DNA of 64,000 nucleotides from Siphonodentalium dalli (lineage: Eukaryota > Mollusca > Scaphopoda > Gadilida > Siphonodentaliidae): the NCBI GenBank assembly GCA_032622095.1, contig CP136068.1:54520025-54584024 (forward strand), given 5' to 3'. The position numbers and the translations under genes were made by a program. The notes under the pieces are model-generated. The model was not told the DNA's origin. It saw only the letters and a program-made list of their open reading frames with translations, and made no database searches. Shown here in pieces: positions 1-10,179 of this stretch. Numbering within the stretch: the stretch's first letter is position 1; each line of letters starts with the position of its first letter.

Positions 1-39
1 TGAACTTCCGGATGACAAATGTTGTATTTACGGTAGTGA

Positions 40-165
40 TGCGGACCGGACCGCTTTGGACCGGTCCAGGGGTGGACCGCGGTCCGATCCGGACCGTGTG
101 TCACTGGACCGGACCGGACCGCTTTTTGCCACCGGTTCGGTACTCTCCGGTCCGGTCCACTATAT
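40..165. repeat. GGACC/CCGGT-rich repeat, copy 1
   Basis: A very GC-rich block made of short GGACCGGACC and ACCGGTCC motifs sits abruptly in AT-rich sequence. Its first part (GGACCGGACCGCTTTGGACC) is nearly identical, in the same orientation, to a block at 3521-3603. It is a simple/interspersed repeat. The short reading frame across it has low-complexity composition and I do not call it a gene. Confidence 0.7.
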
Positions 166-883
166 TACTTCATTTATAATAAACTGTCGCGAAAATTATT
201 GCGTATTTGCCGTCATATCAATTAGCAACGATGTGTTGACACATTCAAGTGGTTAATATATATTAAATGTTTGATGCCACGAAAACAATGTATAGATGTA
301 CTTTTTACATGTCACTTTCCTTAAAATGTATAATGTAACACTGGCCAACACTATGTAGCACCCTATCAATGCGACAAACATGCAACTGAGTGAGTATGGG
401 ACTATTTGTCATAAACAGTGTAGCATGATATGGCATCAACTAATCAACTTGGATGGATATCGAATCGAGTATGCTATTGTTTTTCAGTTATAATTATCGA
501 AGAAACATGCAAACCAAATTATATAGTACATACACAAGACAGTCACATTAATCTAGTAGGTGTACTTAGGTATATAACTGTAATTGTCAGGACTATACAA
601 TCAGCCATCACAGTCTCCAAGACTCCAATATTAATGTAGTACCGGTAGTCATATTAGTACACATTTGTATAATTGTCATCAGTATAGTTATTTCGTTTAA
701 ATTTCAATTTAATGAAAATAAGTATGATACGAATCATGCATACGATCAGTTGAGTGCCATGTTAGATTGTTTATAACACATTCTGGCCCCAGCTATATAT
801 ATATGTCCAATACATTTAATTAGTGCATGTTCGCATTACTAGAAATACTATTATCGTGCATCGTTCCCAGTATATCAAACCAG
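166..883. other. Intergenic, no recognisable feature
   Basis: AT-rich sequence with only short frames (under 70 codons) that lack recognisable domains or splice context. Nothing supportable was seen. Confidence 0.6.
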
Positions 884-3520
884 AGATAGACAAGATACAA
901 GATACAAGATTTTATTGCAATAACACCTCAGTGGGCAGTTGCAAGCATATAACATATAATATAAAACATACATATACAATAATAGCATGAATTAAACAAA
1001 ACCCGACTAAGTCAAAATTTATATTCAGTATACTCACTCACAAGTTGTTCTTATAATTATTATGCACTTGATAAAATCTGCCGTTTTTCAAAGAAGGACC
1101 GGATCATGTCGCATATGATATTTATGGTATCAATGTGCCTCAGTTCTTGTTTCTTGAATTCCACTGTCTTCCGCAATATCGATTCCAAGCTTCAGTCGTA
1201 ATACATTCCACGATTCCGTGGATAATTTCGAATTAGTTGATTCAACGTAGGCCGCATAAACTAATGTATGACGCTTTGACTTAGAAATTTCATTCCTATA
1301 TCTGAAACTCTTTAAAACCGCGTCATGAAATACGGGGAATCTACCCAGTTCTGCACGAGAAGCATGGTTCGACGCTTTTCTATTTATACAAAGTACATTT
1401 TTGCAGAATTTCAATTGAACCTGCTCGCAAGGTAAAGAATCAGTATGCAGATTCGGCACATCTCCCAGCCATACTTCACAACCATACAACATTACTGGTT
1501 TTATTAGTTTATCAAACAACTTGCATTTTGTAGGGGTCGTTAGCTGAAGTCTTGATGGAATAGATTGTGTTAGGAAAAACATTGATTTTAATACCTTTGC
1601 ACTCAAATGCTCCTGCGATTTTAACGTTTTGCCAGTTGCACTGAATTTTAGACCCAAATACATATAATCCCCAACCATTTCCAGTGGCTTCGATCGAAAT
1701 ATGAATTTCGGTTCATATTTTGACTTGCGAGATCTAAAAACCATGCATTTTGTTTTATTTACATTAACAGTGAGACTATTATCTGTTGCATAATTTTCCA
1801 AGTTATTCAAGCATTTCTGTAAACCTTCTTTCGTTTCCGATATTATTACAAGGTCATCTGCGAATAAAAGATGACTGATCGGCCGATTATTTAGAATAAC
1901 GGGATTACAAGTCGAGTCAAATGAATACCTTAGGTCATCAATATACATTTTAAACAGCGTGGGTGAAATTGAACAGCATTGTCTTACTCCAATAGTTGAT
2001 AGAAGTTGTGGTCCAACGCCTGCCTCTGTTTTCACACTTATGTAGCTTGCTTGATACATTGAACGTATACACTGATTTATTTTACCAGAAATTCCATAAT
2101 CACGTATTTTGTGTAACATTAACGATCTATCTACTGAGTCGAACGCTTTTTTGAAATCAATGAATGCAGCATAAATGGGCTTATTTTTCTGCTTGTATTT
2201 CTTCACAATGGTATTTAAAACAAATGCACTATCAATTGTACTACGATTCGTCCGAAAACCAAACTGATTGTCACTGATCAGATCATTCTCCTCAAGGTGG
2301 TTATTTATCCTGGTGTTAATTATTTTGCTGAAAAGTTTACCTAGGTTATTTGTCAGAGCAATCGGGCGATAATTATTCGGATCATGTCGATCTCCCTTTT
2401 TATAGAGCGTCTTTATGAGTGAAAAACTCCAATGTTTAGGGTAATGTCCGGAACATAGCACTAGATTGAACAGTTTTGTTGTCTCATCTATTATCTCCGG
2501 TACTACTGATTTAAGAAATTCATTTGAAATATTTCCATTTTCAGAAGATTTCCTATTTTTCAAGAGCTTAAGGCATTTTAGTATTTCTTCCGATGTTATC
2601 TCTTCGTCGCTAATATTTTGATCTATATCTATGCGCGGCGTTCCCCGCACACGGTCATTTTCGTCTCGTGGAATTATTTCTTTACATAAAAGTTCTTTTA
2701 AAAAATCTACACATTCATCAGGGTGCAAATAATTCATTTCAACTTTTCGTGGTCTAAGACCATTAATTATACGCCAATATTCCGAAGGGTCACTTGTCTC
2801 AATATCATCCAGGTTTTCCGATATTTCCTGATAATACAATTTTGATTTCTTTTTTGTTTCTCTTTTATAAGTTTTTTTAGCTGCGAAAAACTCATTTCGG
2901 AGATCTGCATTGCGAGGGTATCGCTTCATTTCTTTACTCGCGTGCTTCATATGTTTTTTCAATTCTTTGCATTTTGCATCAAACCATTTACGTTTCCTTT
3001 GCATTTGTTTATTTTTACTTTTAACAAATTGAGTTGCGGTGGCATTAACAGAATTCACGATATTATCATAATCGCGCACAGCTTGTTCTATTCCGTTCTT
3101 ATCGCGTGCGTATACGTTTGATCTAAATTTCAATAAGCGGTGTTGCGTATCAGCATCTACCAGAGCCTGTTTTACTTTAGCATCACTATCTCGAGACCAT
3201 TTAGCCACACCGTGCGGTTTCGTATAATGATATTTAAATGCAGTTTTATTGACATCTTGTGACTTTATGTTCATATGTATTGCTAGTTGACAGTGATCTG
3301 AATATTCAGTAGGTTGTTTAACACAAAAGTAACTCACATCGGATAAATATCTGTATGAAATAATCACAATGTGACAATGATGCATACAATCGGCAAACAA
3401 TGTAAGTTTTAACATATATGGACTCATTGCAATGCACTGAACCATTAACCTTATAGTTTGTACTATACAGAGTAAAAACTTTGAGAAAACAGAGAATTCA
3501 TTAACATAAAGCCTATTATA
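884..3520 (-). mobile_element. 5'-truncated non-LTR retrotransposon (LINE 1 of this window)
   Basis: A LINE reads on the minus strand from roughly 3400-3520 down to its 3' end near 890. The 3' end has an AATAAA-like hexamer followed by three copies of a 7 bp motif (ACAAGAT on the plus strand, 890-910), the short microsatellite tail typical of CR1/L2/Jockey-group LINEs. Only the last part of the endonuclease domain remains, so the copy is 5' truncated, as is usual for target-primed insertion. Where the LINE ends and the unrelated GC-rich repeat (3521-3603) begins cannot be set exactly. The clade is not determined. Confidence 0.85.
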
Positions 3521-3646
3521 GGTGGACCGGACCGTTTTGGACCGGTCCAGGCATGTGTACCGGACCGGAATGGCCTGGACCGGACCGGAATGGACCGCCT
3601 TTAATGGATACATTGCATAACTTTCGTCGATACATATATGTAGCAC
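1130..3646 (-). pseudogene. LINE reverse transcriptase ORF2 fragment, degraded at its end
   Basis: An 838-codon frame. Residues about 1-45 come from the GGACC repeat and flank, not from the LINE. At about residue 116 is SDHCQL, the SDH motif that ends an APE-type endonuclease domain; the rest of that domain is missing. A basic, lysine-rich linker follows (about 200-290). The reverse transcriptase has YRPIAL, FIDFKKAFDSVD (about 490-502, catalytic Asp), a GVRQ motif and LLFADDL (about 590-596, catalytic Asp pair). YGCEVW lies near 719. The usual GVRQG is GVRQC here. The frame ends early: a short stretch in another frame at 1060-1137 (minus), containing RSFFEKRQ, matches the final residues of the LINE at 32.6 kb. 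The C-terminal Cys/His knuckle region therefore looks deleted with a frameshift. It is probably inactive. Confidence 0.85.
3521..3603. repeat. GGACC-rich repeat, copy 2
   Basis: Direct-orientation relative of 40-165, sharing GGACCGGACC, GGACCGGTCCAGG and repeated ACCGGACCGGAATGG motifs. It lies just beyond the 5' truncation point of the minus-strand LINE. The sequence after it (3604-3732) is AT-rich and featureless. Confidence 0.7.
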
Positions 3647-3732
3647 TGTAACATGTATATAAGCATATATAAATAAAGAGATTTATTGTATATGCTCACA
3701 TATACTTATACGTATTTATAAATATATATTAA

Positions 3733-4407
3733 CTAGCTGGTGGGCCCGACTTCGACCGGGCTGTTTGCCCTCTGCTTTCGTCCGGACAAAAGTGCCCATA
3801 GGTATAAAATTTCGTTGAAATCCGTATTTTACCCGATTTGACCTTGAATTGACAATTTTTAAGGTCAAGGTCAGGTCGGGGTCATGATCTGACCCGTCCA
3901 AATCACTCCCCGGACAAAAGTAACCTAGGTATAAAATTCGTCGAAATCCGTCCGTTTTAATCGATTTGACCTTGAATTGACCATTTTGAAGGTCAATGTC
4001 AGGTCGGGGTAACGATTTGACCCGTCCAAAAGACTGCCGGGACAAAATTAGCCCTAGGTATCAAATTTCGTCGAAATCCGTCCGTTTTACTCGATTTGAC
4101 ATTGAATTGACCATTTTGAAGGTCAGGGTAAGGTCGGGGTCACGATTTGACCCGTCCAAAAGACTCCCGGGACAAAAGTAGCCCTAGGTATAAAATGTCG
4201 TCGAAATCCGTCCGTTTTACCCGATTTGACCTTGAATTGACAATTTTGAAGGTCAAGGTAAGGTAGGGTCACGATTTGACCCGTCCAAAAAAAACCCTGG
4301 ACAAAATTACCCCTAGGTATCAAATTTCGTCAAAATCCGTCTGGCAGTTTTCCCGGCCATAGCTAACACACACACAGACAGACAGAAGTCCCAAAATATA
4401 TATTACA
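3733..4407 (-). mobile_element. Helitron-like non-autonomous element A with five ~130 bp tandem units
   Basis: Read on the minus strand, the element ends in a short GC hairpin (CCCGGtCGAAGTCGGG) followed about 7 nt later by GCTAG and then T. This is the classic Helitron 3' terminus (hairpin plus CTRR at an A/T target). The other end is the conserved AT-rich TATATTTTGGGACTTCTGTC. Between them are about five tandem units of ~130 bp, each carrying GACAAAAGTA..CCTAGGTAT, TTTCGTCGAAATCCG, TTTGACCTTGAATTGACC and GGTCAAGGTCAGGTCGGGG. No protein is encoded. The body/tandem-core plan resembles Helitron-related elements such as lepidopteran Lep1 and mollusc pearl-type elements (from memory). Confidence 0.75.
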
Positions 4408-5332
4408 CTAGCAGGTTAGCCCGCCACTGGCGGCATTCGTCTCATGGCTTTGTTTCAGAAACATGACATTTTTTTAATTTAACCAAATTTCAAGTCGATA
4501 GCTCCACCCGTTTCCGAGATCTGGTCTGCGCATGCGCGAAGCTTGCGTCGCACGGGCTCGGCGACCCGATAAAATTCGTATCCGGGGCAAGATACATAGC
4601 AAATTTCAAGTCGATAGCTCCACCCGTTTCCGATATCTCGTCTGCGCACGCGCTGCACGGGCTCGGCGACCAGATAAAATTCGTACCCGGGGCAAGATAC
4701 ATTCACATACCAAATTTCAAGTCGATAGCTCCACCCGTTTCCGAGATCTCGTCTGCGCATGCGCGAAGCTGGCGTCGCACGGGCTCGGCGACCCGATAAA
4801 ATTTGTATCCGAGGCAAGATACATTCACATAGCAAATTTCAAGTCGATAGCTCCACCCGTTTCCGAGATAACGCATTCTATGTTTTTCAATGAGTTAATT
4901 CATGGTACCCGTCCTCCCCGTCCTAAACTTCAGAGCGGACAGTCAATTAATCCCGTCGTGAAATCCCTCTGCATAATATTTCGAGCTCTTAGATCGAGAT
5001 AATTGCATTTCGTCCGCATCCGTATTTCGGACGCATGGGGTCAGTCGTTTAGCCACGTCCATTGCAATAAAGAGCGTTGATTGTTAACACCTCCGTATAA
5101 GGCCAATATAAAGATCGTTGCTGTCTTAACCACCGCAGTGCCGTTTTTGTGACTGAGATTGGAGAACGGGTGCTCTGGGCTTCTCCAAAAACGCGACCAC
5201 GGTCGTGTCGGTGGGATTTTACACTTACATACGAAATTTGAGCTCAATCTGTACACGCGTTTGGATTCTATGAATTACCCACATATATACACACATATAT
5301 ATATATACGGAAGTCTCAAATTATATAGTAGA
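4408..5332 (-). mobile_element. Helitron-like element B (GCATGC-core family)
   Basis: It starts (plus strand) with CTAG at the exact base after element A and ends with TAGTAGA immediately before element C. The terminal hairpin differs in sequence (CGCCACTGGCG) but keeps the stem. The core has four tandem units of ~110-125 bp with AATTTCAAGTCGATAGC, CTCCACCCGTTTCCGAG, TCTGCGCATGCGCGAAGC and CGGGCTCGGCGACCCGATA. From about 4900 a different module follows, shared with 8990-9170 (CCGCAGTGCCGTTTT, CTCTGGGCTTCTCC). The open frames across the tandem units arise from the repeat and are not genes. Confidence 0.7.
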
Positions 5333-5544
5333 CTAGCAGGTGACCCGACTTCGTCCGGGCTTTGACCTTGAATTGACAATTTTGAAGGTCAAGGTCAGGT
5401 CGGGGTCACTATTTGACCCGTCCAAAACACTCCCCGGACAAAATAATCCGTATGTATCAAATTTCGTCGAAATCCGTCCAGCAGTTTTCCCGGTCATAGC
5501 TAACAGACAAACAAACAGACAGAAGTCCCAAAATATATATTAGA
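5333..5544 (-). mobile_element. Helitron-like element C, single-unit copy
   Basis: A compact 212 bp copy. It has CTAG plus hairpin (CCCGACTTCGTCCGGG on the plus strand) at 5333-5362, one GGTCA-type unit, the conserved subterminal CAGTTTTCCCGGTCATAGC, an ACAGACAAACA stretch and the AT-rich end at 5544. It abuts element B on its left with no intervening base and element D on its right. Confidence 0.8.
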
Positions 5545-6200
5545 TAGCAGATTAGCCCACCACTTGCCGGATTCGTCCGATGGCTTTGGTCGATCCATTA
5601 TTTTTTTTTTTTCAAGGTAACCCCGTACAGGCACGCCGACAGCATGCTGATGCCCGAAATATAATTTGCGGGTACCCGTTTCAAGGTCAAGGTCACGTCG
5701 GGTGGACAAACTGACTCGACAAAAATATTCCACGTCCCGAGTTAACCAAACATAATAAATTTCACGTTGCTGCTGATGCCCGAAATATCGCCCAAGGTCA
5801 TTTGCTGGTACCCGTTTCAAGTATTGCCCGTCCCGAGTTGAGCAAAGCAATCTCGACTCGACACCCACACCTGGATAATTACTGACCGCTCAACACCTTG
5901 CAGCACTATAGGCAATCAACGAACAGCGCTTACTGACCGCTCGACACCTCGCAGCACAATAGGCAATCAACGGACAGCGCGCATTAACTATTACGCGATT
6001 AACCCATGAACTAACCATTGCGGTGGCGGGGGATTGGAGAATGAGTACTCTGACGTTCTCAGACGCGGTGCGATGACATTCCATCTGGTATTTTACCCTT
6101 AGATAGGAAGTTTGGGCTCAATCCGCCCGACAGTTTTCCCGGCCATAGCTAACAAACAAACAACAAACAAACAGACAGAAGTTCCAAAATATATAGTAGA
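5545..6200 (-). mobile_element. Helitron-like element D (GGTACCCGTTTCAAG module)
   Basis: It begins directly at the end of element C with a degenerate terminus (TAGCAGATTAGCCCACC) and ends with TATATAGTAGA just before the CTAG of element E. The body contains two GGGTACCCGTTTCAAG modules, two imperfect direct copies of a GACCGCTC(A/G)ACACC segment near 5880-5970, and a GGAGAATGAGT..CTCTGACGTTCTCAG module that recurs at 8120-8160. No protein coding potential is seen. Confidence 0.65.
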
Positions 6201-6380
6201 CTAGCTGGTGAACCCGACTTCGTCCGGGCTGTTTCCCCTCTGCTTTTCGGCGAATTGCGCGATTTGATCTTGAATTGACCATTTTGAAGGTCAAGGTCAG
6301 GTCGGGGTCACGATTTGACCAGTCCAAACCACTCCCCGGACAAAAGTACCCGTCGAAATCCGTCCGATTTTACCCGATAG
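6201..6380 (-). mobile_element. Helitron-like element E, truncated
   Basis: CTAG and the hairpin (CCCGACTTCGTCCGGG) at 6201-6230 are followed by one GGTCA-type unit. The similarity stops near 6378 without the subterminal and AT-rich end, so the copy has lost its 5' portion (minus-strand sense). Confidence 0.7.
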
Positions 6381-6630
6381 AACAGTGCATAATGAGATAA
6401 CTATACTATTTGAATTTATCATATAAGTGTCATTAATCAAGAAATGTGTCAACATAATCACATTTCTAGGGATATATAGGCAGAGTGCCAAGGTTTTTAT
6501 TAACATTCATTTTCATAATATATAGTCACATGATCTAGTCACATAATCACATTTGAGTATTCTACAGAATACATGGTACCGGTACAACAAATTTCAGATT
6601 ATTTGATATTTTGATATTTGCTATGTGATA

Positions 6631-6782
6631 TACAGTAATGCCCTAATTAATCGACTCCATAACCACAGCAGAATAATGGGTAATTTAATGTTAATTTCCG
6701 ACTAAATCAGCTGACTAAATCCTGAAAAATTACCCATTATTCTGCTGTGATTATGGAGTCGTTTAATTAGGTCATTACTGTA
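6631..6782. mobile_element. Hairpin MITE, ~150 bp, TA-flanked
   Basis: A near-perfect inverted repeat. The left arm starts CAGTAATGCCCTAATTAA and continues through ACTCCATAACCACAGCAG and AATAATGGGTAATTT. The right arm is its reverse complement with only a few mismatches and ends CATTACTG. Arms are about 58 bp and the loop about 35 bp. TA lies outside both ends, which fits a Tc1/mariner-type MITE. The RNA or single strand would fold into a long hairpin. Confidence 0.85.
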
Positions 6783-7560
6783 TTGCTGGAATCAAATTGT
6801 TTATCAAAACATGTGGAAATACATTTTACTGTTCATCCCAGTTCATCCCAGTTTGAAGAATAATGCTAATACCAAACATAACCATGATATACATGCGTGA
6901 CTCTTCTTGGGGCATCTCAGAAACCAGAACTGAGGAAACATGTTATAGCGTGTAATGGCAGGCTGGTAGCCACTGCCTGAAGTAATAGGCTTCGTAATAA
7001 TTGGGAATAATATGGAATTATGGATGGATAGCCCAATTTCACTTCTTTTTTGCTCACGATATGAGTGACGATAAAATCTTCGTTACTGTGATTAACATTA
7101 CAAGCTGATCAACATTAACATTGAAAACAATGTGAAATTGTTCAAGCTGGCCCGGCTGGCCTTCAATTTATTTGTTAAGATTTTGTTTTACGTTGTCAAA
7201 AGTCTATTTTATTCCATTATTTATTATATCTTTATTTCCAAGTCACATATGGTCAAGTGTGCTTTCATTTTATTGCTTATTTTCAGCTGAGTTCTGCATA
7301 GTTATTCTTATTTTGCTGTATCAGTAGATGGAATCCTGATTAAATTTTATTTTTCCAATAGCGCAGTGTCTAGTTCTATCAAGTTGAATTTGGGTTATTG
7401 TTGGCCATTGTGCAACTGATCCAACTTCTGATAACCTCTATATGTAGTATAGCATTAGTATTAACTATATATGACCTGTTTCTGTTCAAAACACATCAAA
7501 ATAAGACTCAATAGCAGAAATGGAAAAAAAAATTGGCATATGGAAAAAAAATGTTTTTTG
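6783..7560. other. Intergenic, no recognisable feature
   Basis: AT-rich sequence with no long frame, repeat or motif I can support. Confidence 0.55.
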
Positions 7561-7662
7561 GACCCAAGAGACACCCACCCACCCCATCATACGTGTCTGG
7601 AAAATTTTTCCGACCCCCACCCCCTGTACGTGCCTGAAATTTTTTCCGACCCCCCCCCCCTG
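7561..7662. repeat. C-rich imperfect direct duplication
   Basis: Two adjacent copies of a unit CCCTGTACGTGCCTGAAA / CATACGTGTCTGGAAA followed by TTTTTCCGACCCCC. The block runs into the truncated left side of element F. Confidence 0.6.
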
Positions 7663-7877
7663 TCTAGGTATCAAATTTCGTCGAAATCCGTCCCGTTTTA
7701 CCGATTTTACCTTGAATTGACCATTTTGAAGGTCAAGATCAGGTCGGAGTCACGATTTGACCCGTCCAAAACACTCCCCGGACAAAATTAAAGGTATCAA
7801 ATTTCGTCGAAATCCGTCCAGCAGTTTTCCCGGCCATAACTAACAGACAGACAAGAAGTCCCAAAATATATATTAGA
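7663..7877 (-). mobile_element. Helitron-like element F, lacks its CTAG end
   Basis: One GGTCA-type unit beginning CTAGGTATCAAATTTCG, a second partial unit, the CAGCAGTTTTCCCGGCC subterminal and the TATATATTAGA end at 7877. The hairpin/CTAG terminus is absent, so it is truncated at 7663. Confidence 0.7.
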
Positions 7878-8277
7878 TCATTTGTGGGTACCCGTTTCAA
7901 GTTGACGGTCACCTTGGGAGGAAAAAACTGACCCGATTAAAATCTCCCCCATTCCCAGGAACCCCGAAGTACGAACACAGACAACACGCTCATGTCTGTA
8001 CACAGACACAACACGCTCATGTCTGGACACATACTCGTTCTTTATCAATGACACTGCGGATACGAACGCTCTTTAACTATCACGCGATTAACCCATGAAT
8101 TTCCATTGCGGTGGCGGGGGATTGGAGAATGAGTGCTCTGACGTTCTCAGAAGCGGTGCGATGACACTCCATCTGTGATTTTACCCTTAGATAGGAAGTT
8201 TGGGCTCAATCCGTCCGGCAGTTTTCCCGGCCATAGCTAACAGACAAACAAACAGAAGTCCCAAAATATATATTAGA
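7878..8277 (-). mobile_element. Helitron-like element G, partial
   Basis: It shares the GGTACCCGTTTCAAG module and the GCGGTGGCGGGGGATTGGAG module with element D and ends in the conserved GAAGTCCCAAAATATATATT end at 8277, directly before the CTAG of element H. The CTAG/hairpin end on its left is missing. A short direct duplication (ACACGCTCATGTCTG) lies near 7987-8020. Confidence 0.65.
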
Positions 8278-8720
8278 CTAGCCGACGAGCCCGACGTTGT
8301 CCGGGCTATTCAAAAACCAAATTTCAAGTCGATAGCTCCACCCGTTTCCGAGATCTGGTATGCACATGCGCGAAGCTGGCGTCGCACGGGCTCGGTGACC
8401 CGATAAAATCCGTATCCGGGGCAAGATACATTCACATACCAAATTTCAAGTCGATAGCTCCACCCGTTTCCGAGATATGGTCTGCGCATGCGCGAAGCTG
8501 GCGTCGCACGGGCTCGGCGACCCGATAAAATTCGTATCTGGGGCAAGATACATTCACATACCAAATTTCAAGTCGATAGCTCCACCCGTTTCCGAGATCT
8601 CGTCCGCGCATGCGCTACACGGGCGTCGCACGGGGTCGCCAATACGACAACGACGACCACCTGGCCAAACTACACACACGTACCAAGTTTCGTCCCGATC
8701 GGTCGAGGTGTTGGTATCTG
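8278..8720 (-). mobile_element. Helitron-like element H (GCATGC-core family)
   Basis: CTAG at 8278-8281 directly follows element G. The hairpin is GCCCGACGTTGTCCGGGC. Three tandem ~122 bp units contain AATTTCAAGTCGATAGC, CCCGTTTCCGAGAT and GCATGCGC, and then a GCCAATACGACAACGACGAC module that recurs in element J. The AT-rich end is not recognisable, so the right boundary is approximate. Confidence 0.7.
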
Positions 8721-8982
8721 ATGCAAAAGACGAAATTGTGAGTGTTGGTTTGTAACCGGGATTTCTGAGAAGCATTAGGCCTATATCCACACTAACTACC
8801 CCCCCCCCTAAGCCCTGATCTAAGTGTCATACATACTATAGCAATGATGTTGTAAGAGTACTATGGCATCCAATTAATCTCCCCGCATAGGAAACCACTC
8901 AAAAGTATTGTTCCCGTATATCTCTCTGCAGATGCTAATAACGTTGAATGGTAAATAAACGCTCTTTATAGCGATGCGTCAA
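8721..8982. other. Short intergenic gap in the Helitron nest
   Basis: No recognisable feature apart from a CCCCCCCC run near 8800. Confidence 0.5.
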
Positions 8983-9782
8983 AAACAAACGCTCATTAAA
9001 TTATCACTTGATTAACCACCGCAGTGCCGTTTTTTTTGTGACTGAGAGTGGAGAATGTGTGCTCTGGGCTTCTCCAAAATGCGACGTCGACGATTCCCGT
9101 GGGATTTTACCTTTGGATAGGAAGTTTGGTCTCGATCGGTCAACCCGTTTTCGATTCTATAAAGGACATACAGACAGACACGATTTGACCCGTCCAAAAC
9201 ACTACCCGGACAAAAGTACCCGTCGAAATCCATCCAGTTTTACCCGATTTGACCTCAAATTGACCATTTTGAAGGTCAACGTCAAGTCAGGGTCACGATT
9301 TGACCCGTCCAAAACACTCCCCGGACAAAAGTATTCCTAGGTATAAAATTTCGTCGAAATCCCATCAAAATTCACGATTTGACCTTGAATTGACCCGATT
9401 TCAAGGTCAAGGTTATGTCGCACGGGCAAACGAATAGGCTTACGACACTCCCCATACGAAAGTATCCCCAGACACTAATTTTCATCGAAATCCCGTGATA
9501 CTCGGGCGTTTGACCTTCAAATGACCCGATTTCAAGGTCAAGGTCACGCCGCACGGGCAAATTAATAGGCCCATGCCACTCCTCTGCCGAAAGTACCCCC
9601 ACATACCAAGTGACACGATTTCAAGGTGAAGGTCACGTCGCACGGGCAAATTAATAGGGTCATGCCACTCCCCGGCCGAAAGTACCCCCACATACCAAGT
9701 TTCATCGAAATGGGCTCGGCCGTTTTCGAGTCCATCGCGAACACACAGACACACACACAGATTTTCCAAAATATATAATAGA
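8983..9782 (-). mobile_element. Helitron-like composite element I
   Basis: The left part (about 8990-9170) is the CCGCAGTGCCGTTTT / CTCTGGGCTTCTCC module also found in element B. GGTCA-type units follow (9180-9370), then a second unit type (9370-9720) with TTTCAAGGTCAAGGTCACG, CGCACGGGCAAATTAATAGG and GAAAGTACCCCCACATACC. It ends in ATATATAATAGA at 9782, immediately before CTAG of element J. The left end is not resolved. Confidence 0.6.
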
Positions 9783-10179
9783 CTAGCCGATGAGCCCGAC
9801 GTTGTCCGGGCTATTTAAAAACCAAATTTCAAGTCGATAGCTCCACCCGTTTCCGAGATCTGGTCTGCGCATGCGCGAAGCTGGCGTCGCACGGGCTCGG
9901 CGACCCGATAAAATTCGTATCCGGTGCAAGATACATTCACATAGCAAATTTCAAGTCGATAGCTCCACCCGTTTCCGAGATCTCGTCTGCGCATGCGCGA
10001 AGCGGGCGCCGCACTGGCTCGCCAATACGACAACGACGACCGCCTGGTCAAACTACACACACGTACCAAGTTTCGTCCCGATCGGTCGAGAATCGTAGAT
10101 TTGTATAAATGACATACAGACATACCGACAAACATACAGACAAACAAACAGACAGAGGTCTTCAAAAATATATATGAGA
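9783..10179 (-). mobile_element. Helitron-like element J, apparently complete, 397 bp
   Basis: The best-preserved short copy. On the minus strand it begins TCTCATATATATTTTTGAAG after a flanking A. It ends with the hairpin GCCCGGACAACGTCGGGC, seven or so bases, then CTAG followed by T. Inside are two GCATGC-type units and the CCAATACGACAACGACGAC module. The ends match the Helitron rule (5' TC, 3' CTRR, insertion between A and T, no target duplication). Confidence 0.75.

Noticed and set aside
4479-5002. Frames of 118-156 codons over element B
   Set aside because: They read through tandem Helitron units on both strands, repeat the same peptide block, and have no domain.
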